Shown piece by piece: positions 1-12,831 of a DNA stretch of 64,000 nucleotides (position 1 is its first letter; every line of letters starts with the position of its first letter). A model generated the notes under the pieces. The model did not search any database, was not told the origin of the DNA, and saw nothing but the letters and a program-made list of their open reading frames with translations. The position numbers were made by a program, and so were the translations under genes. Source of the DNA: Tritrichomonas musculus (lineage: Eukaryota; Parabasalia; Tritrichomonadida; Tritrichomonadidae); contig JAPFFF010000008.1 in NCBI GenBank assembly GCA_039105265.1, positions 2,790,001 through 2,854,000 on the forward strand. Reading direction: 5' to 3'.

Positions 1-1444
1 TATTTTTTATACCTTCTTTATATAAACATATATTATAATTATTCAAAAAATCAGGTCCAATTTTTTTTATAAACATTTTTTAATAATAATATCACAAAAA
101 ATCAATTTTTTTGAGAAGCGAGTAAATTAAAATATTAATATATTGATTATGAATGAAATATTCTGAAATATTTAGGATATTATAGCATTTAATGCACTAT
201 TAGTATATTATATATTAGTAATTATTTAATTAAATTCAAATATCTACTATTTATTTGTATATTTATGGATTATCAATTTATAAAAATATTATTTTAATGT
301 TAATATAAAATTATCTTCAAAAGAAAAACAAATAATAGTAAAATAATATAATTTATAAAATAATTATTATTATATATATTTATAAATGATTTTTTAAAAA
401 AGGATATATCTTTTTAGAGGTATTCACGAAGAGATCTAGCCTAGAGATTCGATTGATAATTATATATTATTTTATATATTTTATTTTTATGCTATAATAG
501 AAAGTATATAATGTTTTATACGTTTGATTTCGAGATATTAATATAAATTATATTTCTATGACTAAATGGCTATGGAGAACTTTTGTTAGTGAAATTAAAT
601 TCTCAATTTTGAATATCATTAACAAAAGTTGTTTGATTTGAAAGAAAATATTTCAATGAAAATGGAGTAATATTTCAAAGGATTATTTTAAAATTGAAAT
701 AATTTAATTTTTTATTGCTGCTGATTTATTTATATAATATTTTAATATATTTTATTTATATTATTTTATTTATTTTTTATGTAATGTTTTGTATTATATT
801 AATATATATATAATATGGTTTATTTTATTTAATATTAAGATAAATTCATAATTATAATTTGAATAAAGATTTATTATTGAAATGACGATCATTTTTTTGA
901 ATACTTGGTTAGTTTATATATTGAATGAAATAAAATAAATATTGAATTAAAATACTTTAAACTAATCAATTAAAAAATCTTGATTAATCATTTTATTTTT
1001 ACAATAAAAAATAAAATACAATAATATTCAAAATACAATAAATATGTTTAGTGAAATATATACTTGAATACTTTCTTATTTCTTGAAATACATATTTTTA
1101 AACCCTTTTTATGACATTTTACACCATTAAAATAAGCCATTAAAATCAAAACATTATTTCTCAAAATTAAGCGTATAAATATCTTAAGCACCAACATATA
1201 CATTAATACATATAATAAAATATCATATGGAAAAGTATTATATAAAATTCTAGGCTGAAAAAAAAGATATGATAAGTTTATATATGAAAAAATTTTTAAT
1301 TTCTTTTTATTTCTGTTTATAAATCTAATTAAATTTGAAAAATCTAATAATTTAATTAATCTTATGTGTATTGATATAAATATATTTGGAATTTTCAAAA
1401 ATCATAAAGATTGAATGAAATATTAAAGATATACCAGATTAAAA
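1..1444. other. AT-rich gene-poor stretch
   Basis: No convincing gene is seen here. The sequence is AT-rich with short homopolymer runs, and the open frames have low-complexity composition typical of chance. Two things stand out. At 417 the sequence AGAGGTATTCAC matches the terminal repeat of the element at 8781-9564, but no partner end lies nearby. At about 1102-1124 there is a diverged copy of the end of the small palindromic element at 1581-1863. Confidence 0.6.
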
Positions 1445-1580
1445 ATTTTACATAAGCATGTCAACAATAGCCTCCATAGATTTAAAATCCAAAACTGGTT
1501 TTTAATGGTGGTTTTTAAGTTTTGTTGTCAAAAATTTTCATTAAAAATTCTTCTTTTTTTTCTTAAAATATTTAAATAAT

Positions 1581-1863
1581 AAACACCTTTTATGCCATTT
1601 TACACCCAAAATAAAAAAAAAAAATAAAAACCATAACGTTCTCCTCAATGGTTTTTATGGATTTTATTTGAATGCGTTTCGATCATTTCCGATCAAAAAG
1701 CATTCAAATAAAAACCAAAAAACGTTTTTTATGATTTTTTGGTTTTTATTTGTGAGGAAAACGATCATTTCCGATCAAAATGCATTGAAATAAAAACCAT
1801 AAAAACCATGGAGGAGAACGTTATGGTTTTTATTTTTTTTTTATTTTGGGAGTAAAATGGCAT
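1581..1863. mobile_element. Small palindromic MITE-like element
   Basis: The two halves form a long imperfect inverted repeat. ATGCCATTTTACACCC, then an A-rich run, then AAAAACCATAACGTTCTCC on the left is mirrored by GGAGAACGTTATGGTTTTT, a T-rich run and GGGAGTAAAATGGCAT on the right. TATTTAAATAA occurs just outside both ends (1570-1580 and 1864-1874) and may be an 11-base target duplication. That sequence could also recur by chance in such AT-rich DNA. The exact outer limits are uncertain. It lies inside the 1453-4569 element. Confidence 0.45.
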
Positions 1864-2014
1864 TCTATTTAAATAAACTTTTTGAATTTATATTTGGTAA
1901 GAAATAAAAAAACTATATAAATATTATTCTTTTTGCAAATGAAATGTAAGAATTAAAAAAGGAAATAAAAAAACTATAAAAGTACTGAAATATATCAAAA
2001 CTGATGCTTTATGA

Positions 2015-2693
2015 TAGGGGGATCAACCGCCAAAAAATTGTCAAATTTTTAATGAGAGAGGAAAAATTTGAGTTTGGCTTTAAATAAATATGGGGATTTA
2101 AAGTGTAATAAAAATACATTTTATAAAAAATATTTTTATCTGATTTCAACTGTACATTCATAAATGGCGGACGAATGTATTTATCATGACATGTCATATG
2201 AAAACTATATATATATTTTAATAAATAATGTGTTTTATTTTAATCCATATATTAAAAAATAAAGATTAATATAACCTTATTTTTTAAAAATTGTTTTTAT
2301 TTAATTTCATCAATTCATTCATAAATAGCGGACAATGAAAGTTATCATGACATGTTATGCGAAAAAAAAATGAGACTTTAACTGTTATTCAAATAACTGG
2401 TCTATTGTCTTTTTTATTAGCTTAATACATTGTACATGATATATTTTCATGTTCTACGAATAATTTTTCCCAAAATATCCAATCTATTGAAGATTTTAAC
2501 TTTTGACGATTAAAAAAGGTCAAATTTATATCTTCAAATTAAAAGTGTCCGCCATTTGTGAATGTGCAGATGAATTCCAAAATAAAATATTTCAAATCAA
2601 AGCTTATGAAATGAAGAACAAAACTATCTATTTATTTTTTAAAAAAATTAAAATATTATTTTTCTGACATTTTTTTGGCGGTTGATTCCCCTA
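2015..2693. mobile_element. MITE with 28-base TIRs and 10-base duplication
   Basis: The left end TAGGGGGATCAACCGCC and the right end GGCGGTTGATTCCCCTA are inverted copies that continue for about 28 bases with few mismatches. The sequence TGCTTTATGA flanks both sides exactly (2005-2014 and 2694-2703). A duplication of 9-11 bases fits Mutator-like elements. Inside, ATTCATAAATNGCGGAC followed by TTATCATGACATGT occurs twice in direct order (about 2157 and 2316) and once in diverged inverse form near 2550. There is no coding capacity, so it is non-autonomous. It is nested in the 1453-4569 element. Confidence 0.75.
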
Positions 2694-5068
2694 TGCTTTA
2701 TGAAGTTTAAAAGTTCAAAAAAAAAAAAAAAAAAAAAATAACATATTGTATTTATATTTCATAACGATATAACTTTAAATAATCATTTTTCTATATTATT
2801 TATTTATAATGATTTAAGTGATTTAAGATTAATGCTTTGTATATCAGAAAATTTTTTGATAATATTTATTATTTTCGAATACATTATAATGTTCAATTAA
2901 AAACTTTCCAAATCTCATAAAATATATAATCTTATATGAAGAATTCAAGATTTACGAACATATCACGTTCTTTATGAATTTTTTTTTTAAGGCGGTAGTC
3001 TCCTATTTTTTCGTAAACCATTCAATATTGATAAAACTCATAGAATTGAAGTTTCAATGGTAATATACTATGAAAAAGTTAAATGACCCTGGTATTTGTC
3101 CTTAACGATCAAAATAAAAAAAAATAGTTTTTTCTTTTCTTTGTTTCTATGGTAAAAAATTGCAATTTTTTAAAAATAAGATTATAAAAAATATCTACAT
3201 AATTAACCCATTTTATTGAAATATTAATTAAATTAAAATACCTTTTCTTTTATTGCTTTTTTTCAAAAAACGTGGAACGAATAAATATTAAAAAAAAATA
3301 ATTAATAGCATAATTTCCTTGCTTTAAATTAAAAGCAAATTTAACAATAAAATTCTTTTTTGAAATAATATTTTTTTGATATTATTATCATCATTTTTTT
3401 CAATTCATACCTTAGGCTTTTAAAATGGCTTTAAGCAATTTTTTAAATTTTGGAATCGATATGATTCAAATCTTATCAAAAAAAAAAAAAGTCATACATT
3501 TACCAAAAAAAATTAGTTAAAATATTAGTAAAACCAAATCTACATATTATTATTACAGCTAATTTTTATCGTAATGGAACTAAATTTACTACAATAAGGA
3601 AAAAATAGAAAAAAATATAACCATTTTTTGTAAAAAACGTAAATAATTGAAAAAATATTGTAACACAATTTTTGAATAGTAAATATTTATTTCAAATAAA
3701 TAAATAAATAAAATGATTTTAATATAAAAAACTGAGATATAACAATATTTTAAAAACATTGAAATTGAAAGGTAAAATATTTAGCCATTACAATAAGCTT
3801 ATTGTATTAAAATTTGATTATTTATTTGGCAGCTTAAGGCTAAAATAATCTGCCTTATAATAGGTCAATATAAACGGTTATGTAAAATTAAAAAAAAAAT
3901 CGAATAAGTATTCAATTTTAATTGACCATAGGGAAGGCCAAAAAAAGCGGTATACGAAAAAATTGAAAGGTTTTCGTATAAAAATTCATTCAATTTTGAG
4001 CTTTTTTGAGATTTTTTTAATCGTTAGACGATAATATTTAACTGAAATTTTAATGATCGTGATTTATATATTTTTCAATTATTTATGATCGAAAAAAATA
4101 TTTTCTAAACGTTAAAATTTAATTAAAAAAGTTACTTTTAAACGATTAAAAAATTATTAAAAAAATTAGCAAAAAACTATGTTTTTTAAAAGTATTTTTC
4201 ATTTTCCACGATAAGACAAACTATAATTGAGAGGTCTGTTTCGTTTAAATTTATGCTGTAATTATTATGACTCTTTTTGCCTTATATACCCAGTGAATGG
4301 CAGAAAAAAAAAAATCTAAATATTTTCATATTATTATCATTTTGATTTTATTTTATAAAGGAGATAGAAAAATGATTCGCTTTTTAATAATTTTAACAAT
4401 ATATCATTATAAACCTGCTATTTTAATAATTTTTCTCAATCTTTTCCTTATTTTTATTTTTGTGAAAACTCATTGAATTATAGCATTGAATTTGAAAACT
4501 ACCTCCTTAAAAACCAAAATTCCAATAAAATCCACCATTTTCAAAAATAAAATCCAAGTTGACATGCTTATTTTACAAAATTAACAGTGTTAGACATTCT
4601 TAAAATGATTATATCGAGCAACCAATTAAAAATCAACTTTTTTTCAACCAAAATAAAATGAATTTGATTTAAATTAGATTTAATACATTTTAATGAATGT
4701 GCTTTTTTAAAATAATGCACTTTTAAATATTTTGCTTTGACTTTTTTCCAGATGCATTATTCAGATTTATCGTGATTAGCCTTTTATATTTTAACTTTAC
4801 CTTACATATATGTTATATTGGACATTATTAATATGAATAGAAGTATTTATAGCAAAATATATTTAATTTTGATCCATTTTTCTGCATAAACAAATTCATT
4901 AAAAGTAGTTGATATTATTCCATCAATCCTATTTTGATTTTTTTGGTATGGGGAACTTTTTTTAGCCCCCAAAAATTGAAAGGAAAAATGGGGGAAAAAA
5001 TGTAAAAATGTGTTTTTTAGCCCCCACTTTTTTGAAAACTTTTTCAATTGAAAATAATCGTAAATATA

Positions 5069-5803
5069 AGAAGGGGCGAAGCTCTTCGACCGTTAACCTT
5101 TTTCATTTTATTATAGTTATATTGCAATATTAATTATTTATTTATAATGAATACATTTTATAAAATATATTTGAACAAATGTTATAAGCATTAATGTGTA
5201 AAAAATTCAAGAAAATGCTATTTTAAATCAAAAAAATTGAATGAAAAACTTCTTTTTGCTCAGAAAGTAAAAAACATAATTTTCTATGTGAACTTCAATA
5301 CGATGTTATAAAACGCGTTAAAAATAAATAAAAATACATTTATTAATGTAAGATATAAAATTGTATGCCAATTTATATGGCCAATCTTTTGATATCAAAA
5401 TTATTTCATAATATTTGGCTTTTTTAGAACAAATAATATTAAATATTTAATCAATAATCGAGATTATTTAAAATACAAAAAGAATTATCTTTAAATTTTA
5501 AGCATATATCCAAAGAACAACGAATAAAAATTAAAAGAAAAAAATTCAATGAATTCAAAAAGTTTGGAAATTTTATAAAATAATCATAAAATTTTAAAAA
5601 AATTAAACCGTTTTTAATATGGTCAATATTTACTTACACGATTAACAATTCAATGATTTTTATAAAAATAAAAATACCTATATCTTTTTTTTCACCATAT
5701 AAAAATGATTATAATTTGGAAAAATAATCTTAACAGAAAATAAATAAAATGATATAAAATTATAAAATGAATCGTATTGAAAATCAGGAGCTTCGCCCCT
5801 TCT
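5069..5803. mobile_element. MITE nested in Mutator-like element, 8-base duplication
   Basis: The TIR AGAAGGGGCGAAGCTC at the left is mirrored perfectly by GAGCTTCGCCCCTTCT at the right. TAAATATA flanks both ends exactly (5061-5068 and 5804-5811). The interior is AT-rich and non-coding. The perfect TIRs and intact duplication suggest it is younger than the element it interrupts. The AGA start and 8-base duplication suit a hAT-type element. Confidence 0.7.
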
Positions 5804-6226
5804 TAAATATATTTAAAAAAAAAGAGCAAAAAAAGCATATTAAAATAAAATAAATGCAAAAAAAAGGAAATTATATACAGCTCGCATTTATTACTGTTGC
5901 AAAAAATCACAGTAATAAAGAAATTTTGAAAATTTTAAAATAATTTTTAAAAAATGAAAAATTTAAAGAATATTATAATAGAATATAATATATAATGCAT
6001 ATAAATTAAATATTAAAAAATATTGATATATAATATCTAAATTTATTTCAAAAATTATAAAAAAAATTATTATTTTGTAATACAAAAAGTTCAATCTTTA
6101 TTCATTCAATTTATCTTTTCATTTTAAAAAAGTGGATATTTGAATGATTCAATTTTGTTAAAAAAAAAATTAATTTGTTAAGAAATTTAAAGGTCAAAAT
6201 TATTAGCCTTTAGAAAGGTGAAAAAG

Positions 6227-6358
6227 TTCTTATTACTGCGGTTTGGCGGTTACAGTAATAAGGAATTCAATTTTATTTGACCTATAATAGGTGAATAATG
6301 ATCGCTTATTACTGCATTTTGGCGGTTACAGTAATAAGGAATTCAATCTTATTTGGCC
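6227..6358. repeat. Tandem pair of hairpin units
   Basis: Two copies of a unit of about 56 bases lie 76 bases apart. Each contains CTTATTACTG, a spacer with TTTGGCGGTTA, then CAGTAATAAG, so each can fold into a 10-base-pair hairpin. A diverged third copy is near 5888-5926 and a half copy near 6729. Function is unknown. It may be the end structure of another short element. Confidence 0.6.
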
Positions 6359-7755
6359 TTAGTATAAGGTCAAAAAAATATGTTTTAATCTACAAGGTCA
6401 ATAATTCACTATATTTTTATAACAAAATTGATAATAAAAATGAATCAGCATTCATAAAATATTCAATCACTTCTATCAATTTTTTTCATTAAATAATAAA
6501 AAACCTCAGAATATATTCAATATCTATAATCAATTTACTATAAAGGATAAATAATTCATTCTCACAATATAATCAATGAGTTCATTCAATAAATTTTTTT
6601 ATAAAATATATTTATTATGAATTTATACTAAAAATATGAAGTGAATATGATAATAATTTTTCTATATTTTGAGAGATTACTTATTTAATTATTAATTTTT
6701 TAAAATTTAGGCATCGAACTTCAAAGTGCAGTAATAAGAAGCAAAAAAATTGAATGAGTGAAGAGTAATAATTTCTACCTATAAAATTATATGTTAAAAA
6801 ACATATAAAGACAAAAATAAAACGAAAAATTCTAAAAAACATCAATAATTCTTGATGATTACTTTATTACGATAAATAATTTAATGATAGATGGAATAAA
6901 AAGGTTAAGAATCATTAACTCATACTGGAAATTATATATTATCTCAAAAAAAGCCATAAAGCTGGTGTTTATATTAACATGAATAAAATATTATATTTCA
7001 TATTCATTATAAAAATATGAAAGTATAATGTCTGGTTCAAGTTTAAGATCTTTTTGGGCAAAAAGAAAATGCTGCTGCGTTAAATAATTTAATTAAATTA
7101 ATCCAAAATAAGAATTAGTGTGTTTCACTTATTACCCAAATTTTTGTGAGAATATATGGCTGTAATAGAAACTTTTTGAAAATATTTTGACCATATAAAC
7201 TATCAAAAATATATAAAAAAAATCGTTTAACAAAAGCAAAATAAAGTCGTTTAGTTTTTTTTCATGAACAACAAAAAAGATTAAAAATAGAGAAATTCTT
7301 TGGTGAATAAAATAATAAACGATATTCGAAAATAATTACACATAAATAACCAAAAACGCAAAAAAAATTTTGAATATATAATCTTTGATTAAACAAAACA
7401 TTATATATACAGAAAATATTATGAATAAAATCTTTAATCATTGTATTTTTATCAAATTCAAGAGATAAGATGTCCTTTTTACCTATAAATAGAGATAAAT
7501 AATAATATCTTTTTATAATTTCAACCAATTCTATTTATTTATTTAGTAATATGCATATACGAGCAACAAAGAAAAAATATTTTGGGAAATACTTGCGAAA
7601 TGTAAAGTCTATGGGATGAAAAACACTTATGAATAAAAAAAAAATGGGGGCTAAAATACAACTTTCAATAAAAAAATAAACAAAAAATCATTTAGCCCCC
7701 AAAAAGAAATGTGATATGAAAAATGGGGGCTAGAATGCATTTTCCCTTTTGGTAT

Positions 7756-8119
7756 ACATATAATAGTTTCTACATCGTTCGATTTTATCAAATATGCTAA
7801 ATATTAAAAAATTCATCGAATTGTTTTTGAGATATCAACTTTTGTTTTTAGGTTTGCTATATAATTGTGATATTTTAATAACATTTTATATATTGAATAT
7901 TAAATTATTTATTGAAAATAACAATTATTAGTTTTTTATAATATTTAATTAAATAGTTTTAGAAATAATTAGAAAATATAATTTGAATATATTTTGCCAT
8001 TAACAATTCAATAGTTGTGCTAAAAGAACATAAATATAATTTTCTTTGATAATTATAGATTATAGATTGAAGATATAAACGATCATGTATATAAATTTAA
8101 ATATATATTAGAAATTTCG
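7756..8119. other. Intergenic AT-rich DNA
   Basis: No gene, RNA or clear repeat is seen here. It is the spacer between two groups of inserted elements. Confidence 0.5.
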
Positions 8120-9930
8120 TTAAGGGTGTAGTCCAAACAATGAAATATATATAAAATTAAAAAATAAATGTAACATTATACTATACTAAACACATATAAT
8201 ATAAATATAAAATAATAAAAGATATTCTTTATCACATGTAAAGTTTAATAAAAGCTATATCTATCCATTATTTTTTTCAATTTTCAATTTGGCAAATCTA
8301 CTTTTTAAAAGAAAATATAGTTAGCATATATATTATAATTTTTTTTTTTTTAGTATTATCGATGTTTCAAGCAATGCCTTTCTTTTCAATTGTTATGATT
8401 CTATAAATATTATTGTTTCACATACACTAAATATGGAAAAGCGCTTTTTTCTCAATTTTCCAACGATTTTTTTTATATCATTTCGATACATTTTATTCAA
8501 ATAGTATTTTATTCATCAATTATCTTTTTGGTTATACAAAAATTAAATTTTGGCATAAAAATTGATATATTATGATGATAGGAAATGATATTAAAAATGG
8601 TTTGCATATAATGAGACAAATTGGTATAAATTAATGATATTTCTCTTCAAATAATATTAAATTCGAATAGAATTTATTAGTTTCATTCGCAAATAATAGA
8701 AATTTCTTTTATTTGATGGTTAAACTTGTGAAAATTTTTGAATTCTTTTTGAAAAAAAAAAAATTGGACTTTCTTTGATAAGAGGTATTCACCTTAAGTG
8801 ACTTAACGGTCATTTTTCTTCTTTAAAATGTATTTTTAATTTTTGGAGCTAAATACAGATTATTTTTATTTCTTTTTATCATCAAAATAATCTATAAAAT
8901 GTTTAAATGACGATTTGAATATTAAATTGAAGAAAAAAATCATATTTTAGTTAACAATATAATTATACCATTTTATTTATAACATCGAATATATTTTGGA
9001 TATCTTCATTATTCCAAAGTATTGTCACAATAAATGAAAATTTCTAATTATTTCCTAATTCAGAAACTGCAAAATCTGCATTCTTCATACTTTCAAACCC
9101 AAAAAGCATTTTTAAAGAAAAACAGATGATAACTTCAAAAATTGTCTTTATATGATTCTACATCTTTAATATAATGATTATATTGGCCATGAGAATTTAT
9201 TCCTAGAAGCATTAGTGATTTTATGCGGCCAATTTTTTGGAAAATATGTTTCATTTATTAGACTCAAAATAAAAAATAAACGTTTTTTAACGTACATATA
9301 ATTACAAAAATATTCAAAATTTTTAATAAAATTAAAGTGGCATTTTGGAACATTTTTCTTTCAATTTTTTTCTACGATATTTTTCGGTTTTGAATGGCTC
9401 ATAAACATTGAAAAAAATAATTTTTTTTATAAAATCGAATTTTCTCAAAAACTAGCGCATAAATAATTTTGCAATTTTTAATGTATCATTTATTAAATAA
9501 ATGCGTTTTAATTTTTATATTTTTTTTAAAAAATACAGTCAAAATCCTCAAAGTGAATACCTCTCTTTGATAAAACTATTCAATTTCATTTCGTAATATA
9601 AAAGAGATAAATAAATAAAAAAGTAATATTTTCTCACTATTTATGTTTTTATAATTAGTTCATATTTTATTTTTATTAGATTTTGAGCGCTTTTATCAAA
9701 ATTGAAAAAAACAAAAAAAATGCATCATCAGTTCTCATCATCTAAAGAGAAACATAAAAAAAGCAAATCGTTACGATATTCGTAAAGTGTACCTTTGCTT
9801 ATATTATAAATGGCGTTGAAAAGTTTTGATATGGGAAGATACTTATGGGGTGTGCAAAAATTGAATACTGTTTTGAATACTTTTCATTCAAATTTTCTTT
9901 GGAAAAAAATTTTTTATACTACACCCTTAA
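8120..9930. mobile_element. Possible outer TIR element
   Basis: TTAAGGGTGTAGT at the left matches ACTACACCCTTAA at the right as a perfect 13-base inverted repeat. No target duplication is visible, so these could be ends of two different copies. It encloses the better supported element at 8781-9564. Confidence 0.3.
8781..9564. mobile_element. MITE with AGAGGTATTCAC TIR, 8-base duplication
   Basis: The ends AGAGGTATTCAC and GTGAATACCTCT are perfect inverted copies. CTTTGATA lies exactly at both flanks (8773-8780 and 9565-9572). It is about 0.78 kb and has no coding capacity. The same 12-base end occurs alone at 417. The AGAGG start with 8-base duplication is shared with other elements in this window, which suggests one hAT-like group. 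Confidence 0.7.
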
Positions 9931-10226
9931 TAAAAAAAATTAAATTATTCATTAAAAAATGAAGAATTGAATATACAATTCTTCTAAAATTTTGAATAAA
10001 TTTTATATTTTTGAGTTTATATTTTCTTATATCTTTTTTTAAATTATCTTTTTGATAATATGAAAAATTTACATGAAAATAAAAAAATAAAGTTTAATAT
10101 ATTTAAATTAATATATAAAAAAATTATTTTTAACATATTGCGATTTTTTATCTCAAAAAAAATAGATAATTTTTTTCATAAATACCTTTCATTTTTTTTG
10201 AGATAAAAACCTTTCATTTTTACAAT

Positions 10227-11184
10227 AGAGCTCGGAGAAAAAGGGATTTCCTTTTTGAAAATAAAGAATTATATTTATAAAACATATTTATTTTGATGTA
10301 TATAAGTTATATCTGAAAGCATACACTTTTTCGAAAAAAATTTGTTTTTTTTAAAAAAAGTGACTTTTTTATAAAAAGGTTTATTTTTGAATATTTTTTT
10401 TTTATAAAAAAAAAGCTTCTTTGCGAAAAGCTTTTGTGTGTGCAAAAAGTAAAATCATATCAATAAGTTTCGATCATTTCAAATAAAAAATTTAATTAAA
10501 ATCATAAATTCCTTTCGAAATATAAATTGATAGAGAAAATTTAGTTAACAAGAATTTCAAAGAATTATTTAATAAAAACATATATTTAGATATTATTCAA
10601 ATCATAAAGAATGATATTGGATGTATAAATTATAAAGTACTCGTAATCATTGCTTATGATCAAACTATATTCAAAATTTGAAGCATTCTAATGATATATA
10701 AAATATCATTTGCTTCATTAAGCTGTGAGGCACTTTCCAATCTTGTTAAATGATGCTTTTGATGCAGACAGTTTAAATCGGGAATGAAAATAATTGTTTT
10801 GTCCTCAAAATGTAGTTTTTTCCACCAATTATAACGTTTTTTTTAATATGAATAAATAACGTATTCAAAAATCAAAATCAAATAATATATTTATAAGATC
10901 TTGTTTTTTTTAAAAGAAAATCTATATTAAAAAAAATTGTTCATATAAAAAAGACTTGGTGTTTTGAAAAAAGAAAATTATTTCGCAAAAAAAAGATCAT
11001 TTTAAGAAGTATTTTTCATTTTAAAAAGAAAACAAATTTTTTAAACGAAAAAATTATTTCACAAAAAAATGTTTTTATAGACAAACCTTTTTCTTTTCGA
11101 AAAAAAATGGATTTTTAAAACATATGGATCTTAATGATATGTAAAAGTTTTGTAAATATGGAAATTCCTTTTTCGCCGATCTCT
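10227..11184. mobile_element. TIR element without visible target duplication
   Basis: AGAGCTCGGAGAAAAAGG at the left pairs with the inverse of AGAGATCGGCGAAAAAGG at the right; over 25 bases there are three or four mismatches. No matching flanks are seen, so the insertion is old or the limits are off by some bases. The interior is poly-T/poly-A rich with no gene. Confidence 0.5.
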
Positions 11185-11528
11185 AATAATTTAAATAAAT
11201 AGAAAAAACATGGAATTTATTCACTAATTTGTATGCATAAATCATTTTTAAAGTTTAGATACAGTAATTCTAAAAACCATAGGTTTCTCTCAAAAAACCT
11301 TATATTAGCTTCTCAATTTTTTTTCTCTCACAAATTCATTCAAAAAATTGTGAAAAAAAGTAAAAAGTTATTTTACTTAAAAGAAAGAGTTTACTTCTTC
11401 ATTTGGTTAAAATTGAAGCATAATTTTTAGAAATATGATTATATTATTTAATTAGAAATCTTTGTAACAAAGGAAAATATAAATCTGCTATTTTTTTAAC
11501 TTTTATCAATTTTTAATTTTTTTGATTA

Positions 11529-11978
11529 TTATGTCATCATTTTATTGAGTGTTTCTGTATAGGATTTTGGCAGTGAAACTTTTTGAGAAGCCATTTGAGC
11601 AATGAAACTACCTCTTGCATAACGGCAATCTTTTAGTTCTAATATCAATTGCAAAGCATATTTTGTATTCAAGCAATCAAGATCATAACAAGCAGCATTA
11701 ATCTTTCTTTTAAAAGTACAAATTTCTACGTCAGATAAAAAGCAAGGTCTTCCACCAACCATTTGTCCTGGGGCCCAAATGTTACCCTGTATAGTATTAA
11801 TAATACATGTTGATATGTTATTTAAGGAGTGAAGCAAATGTTTTCTTACAATTTCATCGCAGGATTTCCCTGATGCCTTCATCATGCAAATATCTCTTTG
11901 AACTTCAGACAAAACTTCTATTTCATCTTTGGTCCATTGAAAAGGTTGAATAACTGGAGCTGTGTTGACTCCTTCCAT
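11529..11978 (-). pseudogene. Orphan N-terminal part of a pogo-type transposase
   Basis: This 149-residue open frame starts with a proper ATG. It resembles the N-terminal DNA-binding half of pogo/Tigger transposases: a helical first half, then a GRPCFLSDVE segment that corresponds in position and wording to GRPLKIGAENE in the transposase remnant at 54219-55438. No catalytic DDE/DDD half follows on the same strand; the frame ends at about 11529 and AT-rich DNA continues. It could be a truncated transposon copy or a host gene derived from one. No TIRs were found around it. The link to pogo is inferred from general pattern only. Confidence 0.4.
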
Positions 11979-12726
11979 GTAAAAATTTTAAAAAAATAAA
12001 TTCACCCACCATTTTTTTTTAACTTTTTCAAATAATTTTTAACAAAAAAACTTTGGAGTAGCTTTTCAATAATTGAAAGATAAGTTTAAATTTGTGAAAA
12101 TTTTCACAATTTTTGAATGATATTATCAATTTAGTATAAGGTTAATTTGTATGTACTATAAGGTTTGTTGAATTACTGTATATTATAAAAATGCATTGTT
12201 ATAAATAAAAATGATCGTTTTAGTAAAATATAAAGGTCATTTTTGTATTTTTTTAATTGAATTTTTAAAATGCAAATTTCTTTTTAATAAATCGGTAAGG
12301 ATATTTTATATTATGATATTTCTTTTTAATATAATTTATAAAGTAAATAAATATCAATTTCATCAATTTTCGAAATAAACCCCTTTCGTTGGAAGACCTC
12401 TAAAAACATCATAAAATTATAAAACCAAGAAATAGATCAAGATTTAAAATTGCTGTAGAATTCGTTTGATAAAGAAGTAAAGTAAATTTTTGATAAAGAA
12501 ACAAATCATTGGCAGAGAAAAATTGAATTTCTTGTGAAGTCATCAAAGTCAAGACACAGAAAAATTGATAGATTCGTGAAGTTAACTCTTGTAAATTTTG
12601 AAAGATAAATTCAATGAAAATTTGTTTTGAATTGAATTTAAATTACCATTATCTTTAGCATTACTGGCTATAGAAGGATCATTTCATTATTTAAAAATGA
12701 TATTTGATTAATGATAGGATTAATAG
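11979..12726. other. Intergenic AT-rich DNA
   Basis: No gene or RNA is recognised here. The stretch has slightly higher complexity than the left end of the window but no long open frame. Confidence 0.5.
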
Positions 12727-12831
12727 TAAACTAAATTCCAAAAACTAGACCTCTCAATTTTTTTAAATATATTGAATTTTTTGAATACATCACACAATTT
12801 TTTGAATTATATTGAAAATTATTATAAATTA

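Larger units (their letters stand above)
1453..4569. mobile_element. TIR element, non-autonomous, 8-base target duplication
   Basis: The left end reads (T)AAGCATGTCAAC and the right end is its inverse, GTTGACATGCTT. Both are flanked by ATTTTACA (1445-1452 and 4570-4577), which fits a target duplication. The 3.1 kb between holds no transposase and contains two smaller elements (1581-1863 and 2015-2693), so it is an old host for later insertions. The TIR core GCATGTCAAC is shared with the elements at 37448 and 55885. An 8-base duplication suits hAT-type elements, but the superfamily is inferred. Confidence 0.5.
4950..7746. mobile_element. Mutator-like TIR element, 9-base duplication
   Basis: TTTTGGTAT occurs exactly on both sides (4941-4949 and 7747-7755). 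The ends begin GGGGAAC and GGGAAAA when read inward, and both continue into TAGCCCCCA. Further TAGCCCCCA/TGGGGGCTA copies lie within about 100 bases of each end, so the terminal regions are complex. The 2.8 kb interior has no transposase. It carries the inserted element at 5069-5803 and a repeated hairpin at 6227-6358. The 9-base duplication is the basis for suggesting a Mutator-like origin. Confidence 0.6.

Noticed and set aside
1048-1398. 116-residue minus-strand frame
   Set aside because: Composition is Ile/Leu/Asn/Lys/Phe only, as expected of chance frames in AT-rich DNA; no motif.
2990-3030. GGCGGTAGTCTCCTA as the end of another element
   Set aside because: It resembles the right TIR of 2015-2693, but no partner end or duplication was found.
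7262-7528. 88-residue minus-strand frame
   Set aside because: Low-complexity composition inside an element; no support.
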